A DNA stretch of 17,538 bases, taken from contig JAQCTH010000073.1 of assembly GCA_027686065.1 (NCBI GenBank), positions 1-17,538 of the forward strand, given 5' to 3'. Position 1 is the first letter of the stretch. The number at the start of each line of letters is the position of its first letter. This DNA is from Clostridiaceae bacterium AF10-41. Its GTDB lineage: Bacteria > Bacillota > Clostridia > Clostridiales > Clostridiaceae. This document shows, one piece after another, positions 14,638-17,538 of the stretch. Under the pieces are notes generated by a model. It saw nothing but the letters and a program-made list of their open reading frames with translations, did no database searches and was not told the DNA's origin. A program made the position numbers and the translations under genes.

Positions 14638-14813
14638 TATATACACCATCCTTTAGTAATTTTAACTTTAGTTTAACCAAAATATCTTTATTAATTCCCC
14701 TTCCCCCTTTTTATTTTTCAACAAATTTTTAGGTACTATAATTACTATTTTTTCAAGTGTAACTTTTATAATTTTAAAGAATAAAATGGGATTATATATT
14801 ATTTATAAAGGAA

Positions 14814-15692
14814 ATGAGAAAAATAGAAAATAATAATTATAAAAAAGTTAAGCTTATATTGTTAGTCTTATTGGGTGCTAACTTAATTGTTGCAGTTTCT
14901 AAAATATTAATTGGCTTAGTAATAAATAGTTCCAGTGTAATGGCTGATGGATTTCACTCTATCTCTGATAGCGCTTCAAACATAATAGGTATAATAGGTA
15001 TTGTTTTAGCAGCTAGGCCTAAAGATAGTTCTCATCCATACGGCCATAAAAAATTTGAAACAATCGCAAGTATGTTTATTGGAACTATGCTCTTATTTAT
15101 ATCTTTTAGTGTTGTTAAATCCTCTATTTACAAGTTATTTAATCCATCAATACTAGAAATTAGTATAGAAAGCTTAGGTATTATATTATTAACATTGTTT
15201 ATTAATATATTTGTTGCAGTTTATGAAAACAAACAAGGAATTAAACTTAATAGTCAATTACTAATTGCAGATTCTCTTCATACTAAAAGTGATATATTCG
15301 TTTCTAGTGGAGTTTTAATAACATTAATATGTATAAAATTAGGATTTCCTCCTATAGTTGATACAATAACTTCTTTTATAGTTTCTTTTTTCATACTTCA
15401 TGCTTCTTATGAAATATTTAAAGATAATATCTCTCCATTAACTGATAAAGTAATATTAGATGAAGAAATAGTTATTGATATTTTAGAAGGATTTGATGAT
15501 ATTAAAGATGTTCATAATATACGATCTAGAGGATTTAAAGATTATGTATTTTTAGATATGCATATTAAAGTTGATTCTAATTTAAATATTGATGAAGCAC
15601 ATAATTTAGTTCATAAAATTGAAAATACTTTAATTAGCAAACTAGGTAAAAAAATAGATGTAATAATTCATGTAGAACCAAATAAAAAATAA
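14814..15692 (+). CDS. cation diffusion facilitator family metal exporter
   Basis: Membrane proton-coupled exporter of divalent metals, 292 residues, full length for the family. Six helices span about 12-205 and a cytoplasmic ferredoxin-like domain about 210-290. The transport-site pairs are H48-x3-D52 in MADGFHSISD (TM2) and H156-x3-D160 in IADSLHTKSD (TM5). The HPYGHKKFE loop (74-82) is also typical. A His-Asp/His-Asp site favours zinc (also cadmium, cobalt or iron) over manganese, but this is inference. The ATG has an AAAGGA site unusually close (one or two bases), which could lower translation. No clear promoter was found in the 165 bases upstream. It converges on a metal-related operon on the other strand. 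Confidence 0.92.
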   Translation: MRKIENNNYKKVKLILLVLLGANLIVAVSKILIGLVINSSSVMADGFHSISDSASNIIGIIGIVLAARPKDSSHPYGHKKFETIASMFIGTMLLFISFSVVKSSIYKLFNPSILEISIESLGIILLTLFINIFVAVYENKQGIKLNSQLLIADSLHTKSDIFVSSGVLITLICIKLGFPPIVDTITSFIVSFFILHASYEIFKDNISPLTDKVILDEEIVIDILEGFDDIKDVHNIRSRGFKDYVFLDMHIKVDSNLNIDEAHNLVHKIENTLISKLGKKIDVIIHVEPNKK

Positions 15693-15709
15693 ATTTATTT
15701 TATCAAATT

Positions 15710-15756
15710 AAAATGACTAGTTATAAAGTATTAAAACATATATAACTAGTCATTTT
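15710..15756. terminator. bidirectional terminator between the CDF gene and the TIGR03943 operon
   Basis: A perfect 16-bp stem, AAAATGACTAGTTATA (15710-15725) with its complement (15741-15756), has a 15-base loop. T-rich tails lie on both strands between convergent genes. Confidence 0.85.
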
Positions 15757-15760
15757 TAAG

Positions 15761-16408
15761 TTAAAAATATTGGTTGTTCGGTGGGTTCACCTTAATATAT
15801 TCTATTATGTTTAAGTAGTACTCTCCATCATATTCCATCTTTCCTAAGGCTTTTATCCATTGTCCATCATTAAAATTATCTGTGCTAATTGCCTTTAACC
15901 CTATGATTACAGAATCTGCCACGCAACAGTTCATTTCTTCTCTTGCTAAAAGAAACTTTTGTTCATTATTATGCCTATGAACAAATCCAGTAAATATTAT
16001 ATATTTCCCTAAGAATTCTCCTCCATTTCCATCTATTTCTTCTATTATATGATGATTTTCATAAGATATTTCTAGAGCTTCATCTGCTATTTTATTTTTA
16101 AAACTATAGATATTTATATTCTCTTGTATTATGAAATCATTTAACAATATAAATACTCCTATTGTTAAAGTCAATATTATTGGTAAATAGCCAATAGAAT
16201 TATCTTTTCTTGAATTGAAACTTATAACTTTAAATATTTGTGATAAAGTAAGTATGGGTAATATTATCAATGCTATCCATAAATTTTTTGCAGTTTTTGC
16301 ACTTAAAAACCTATATATATATCCAGAAAATAATAAGTATCCAACAAATACTGTAAGAAGTATTAATATTAATAGCCATATAAACTCATCTACATTAAAT
16401 TTCTTCAT
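15761..16408 (-). CDS. TIGR03943 family membrane protein (YcgQ/DUF1980-like)
   Basis: Membrane protein of 215 residues, the usual partner of COG0701 permeases. Three helices (about 9-30, 42-60, 73-91) are followed by an extended C-terminal domain that probably adopts a beta-rich fold. It carries the conserved REEMNCCVADSV motif, with adjacent cysteines C161-C162 and D165, and ends in EYIKVNPP, also typical. The Cys-Cys-x-x-Asp group may bind metal. The ATG is preceded by GGAGGTAGT, and the permease stop codon overlaps this ribosome binding site, so the two genes are translationally linked. Its biochemical role is unknown; by context it acts with the permease in metal or metalloid transport. 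Confidence 0.85.
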   Translation of the reverse strand: MKKFNVDEFIWLLILILLTVFVGYLLFSGYIYRFLSAKTAKNLWIALIILPILTLSQIFKVISFNSRKDNSIGYLPIILTLTIGVFILLNDFIIQENINIYSFKNKIADEALEISYENHHIIEEIDGNGGEFLGKYIIFTGFVHRHNNEQKFLLAREEMNCCVADSVIIGLKAISTDNFNDGQWIKALGKMEYDGEYYLNIIEYIKVNPPNNQYF

Positions 16409-16416
16409 ACTACCTC

Positions 16417-17325
16417 CTATATGATTATCGATAAAGCTATTGAGAAAACTAGCACTATTGATGGGATTAATATTATAAGCTTAAATACAAAGCCTTTCTT
16501 AAAATAAGATCCAATTATTATAGAATTTTTCAAATCTAACATTGGCCCAAGTATTAAAAATGCTGAGGTAGCCGGTAATCCAAAATGATTTAAAAATCCC
16601 CTTGCTATAAATGCATCTGCTTCTGAACATAAGGAAAGTAGAAATGATAATATCATCATTATAATTATAGGTATATATTTTCCATCTGACATTATATTTA
16701 ACATATCTTTATCAACCATTACTATAAATGAACTAGATAAAAAAGACCCTAGTATGTAATACTTCAATATATTAGAAAATTCCTTATTAGCGTGTTCCAA
16801 GCATAACCTTATTTTAGATTTATTATAAAAATAATTATTTACTTCACATCCACAATCACACATGCTATCATAATTATTGTTATTTTTCACTACATCTTTA
16901 CTATTTCTAGATAATATATCTATTAAACTTCCTATTACTATGGCACATAATACCCCGCCTAAAGCTCTTATTAAAACAACTTTTATACCACTAAATGCAT
17001 AAAGAGTTGATAATATAACTACAGGATTTACAATAGGAACAGAAAGCATGAAAACTATTGCTACTCCAACAGGCACCCCTTTCTTTATTAAGCTTTTTGC
17101 AATGGTTACTATAGCACATTCACATATAGGTATAAAAATCCCTATAAATGCAGCGAATAACATAGATATAAATTTATTTTTAGGTAATATCCTTTTTACT
17201 ATCTCCTCTGAAATATACATTTGTATTATTGCTGAAACTAAAGCTCCAATTAATATAAATGGCAATGCTTCTAATATCATACTAATAAATGTATTAGCCC
17301 ACTTTTCTAATATAGTTATATTCAT
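16417..17325 (-). CDS. COG0701 permease (DUF318/ArsP_1, YcgR-like)
   Basis: Polytopic membrane permease of 302 residues in two halves of about four helices joined by a cytoplasmic loop. Family motifs are FIPICECAIVTIAKSLIKKG (64-83), VPIVNPVV (96-103), LCSEADAFIARGF (232-244) and GPMLDLKN (260-267). The loop contains a short cysteine cluster, C156-x-C158-x-C160, that could bind metal. Some relatives export organoarsenicals and others sit in metal-limitation loci, so the substrate is not fixed. The ATG overlaps the stop of the preceding CobW-like gene (ATGA), a mark of coupled translation, and GGGGG lies 10 bases upstream. The arrangement is CobW-like, permease, TIGR03943. Confidence 0.88.
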   Translation of the reverse strand: MNITILEKWANTFISMILEALPFILIGALVSAIIQMYISEEIVKRILPKNKFISMLFAAFIGIFIPICECAIVTIAKSLIKKGVPVGVAIVFMLSVPIVNPVVILSTLYAFSGIKVVLIRALGGVLCAIVIGSLIDILSRNSKDVVKNNNNYDSMCDCGCEVNNYFYNKSKIRLCLEHANKEFSNILKYYILGSFLSSSFIVMVDKDMLNIMSDGKYIPIIIMMILSFLLSLCSEADAFIARGFLNHFGLPATSAFLILGPMLDLKNSIIIGSYFKKGFVFKLIILIPSIVLVFSIALSIII

Positions 17326-17538
17326 TTTTTATTTTCCCCCTTGTTAAAAAGAGCTTTAAACTTTCTAGTCAATTTGCTTTCTTTAAAGTAATTACTTGCA
17401 TCTAAATCTTTTTTTAAATTATTTATACTTAAAGATTTTATTATAGGTGCTGTAAAATTTATATTCTCTATGGTTTTTACTATAGTTTCTTTCTTCTCTT
17501 CATTTATATAATTTATATTATTTAATATTATAAGCTTA
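17322..17538 (-). CDS. CobW/COG0523-like protein, 3' part (cut by window end)
   Basis: The frame is open from the right edge for 71 codons and stops at TGA, which overlaps the permease start. The first visible residues, KLIILNNINYINEEKKETIV, then KTIENINFTAPII, match the stretch around the G4 motif in COG0523 GTPases: a strand, NKxD, a charged helix, then a short API strand. Here NKxD reads NNIN. Only about 40 residues follow, so the CobW C-terminal domain seems to be missing. COG0523 proteins are metallochaperones, often for zinc; a link of this family to COG0701/TIGR03943 neighbours fits metal homeostasis. The family call rests on a short segment and is moderate. Confidence 0.55.
   Translation of the reverse strand, partial: KLIILNNINYINEEKKETIVKTIENINFTAPIIKSLSINNLKKDLDASNYFKESKLTRKFKALFNKGENKK

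Overview
The window is very AT-rich, compact DNA with strong purine-rich ribosome binding sites. It carries families typical of anaerobic Firmicutes: DUF3783, the CmpB-type putative ABC permease family, TIGR03943, and lipoprotein flavin reductases. Together these point to a chromosomal segment of Clostridium in the broad sense; the species cannot be fixed from the sequence alone. No tRNA, rRNA, CRISPR array, phage or intact transposon is visible.

Left part (1-5353): the 3' part of a membrane-anchored metallophosphoesterase (+) runs into a shared hairpin with a convergent oligoendopeptidase F gene (-). Upstream of pepF is an AraC-type regulator (-), divergent from a cytoplasmic GH13 alpha-glycosidase (+). 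A second two-way terminator ends the glycosidase and separates it from the next block.

Central block (5382-9580, all -): a DcuS/CitA-type sensor kinase and its CitB/DcuR-type response regulator are followed by a two-gene unit. That unit encodes a lipoprotein FAD reductase with the complete fumarate-reductase active site and a small lipoprotein FMN-binding domain. I read this as an extracytoplasmic, flavin-based respiratory reductase induced by an external C4-dicarboxylate-like compound. A sigma-70-type promoter lies directly before the reductase gene, with two direct repeats abutting its -35 box, which are a strong candidate for the regulator's binding site.

Right-central part (9588-13577): an unrecognised 190-residue protein, a Schlafen/AlbA_2-type ATP-binding protein, and a CcdA-TlpA thiol-redox pair, all on the minus strand. 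Three intergenic patches (about 9588-9657, 11606-11640 and 13395-13560) differ from their surroundings and look like repeat or mobile-element debris. A 49-codon ORF with its own ribosome binding site and terminator sits beside the last patch.

Right part (13578-17538): a DUF3783 protein, a CmpB-type membrane protein, a CDF metal exporter (+), and a convergent three-gene minus-strand operon. That operon consists of a CobW/COG0523-like protein (partial, cut by the window end), a COG0701 permease and a TIGR03943 protein. It is probably a metal-handling operon. Its CobW-like fragment has lost the usual NKxD guanine-specificity motif and appears to lack the C-terminal domain.
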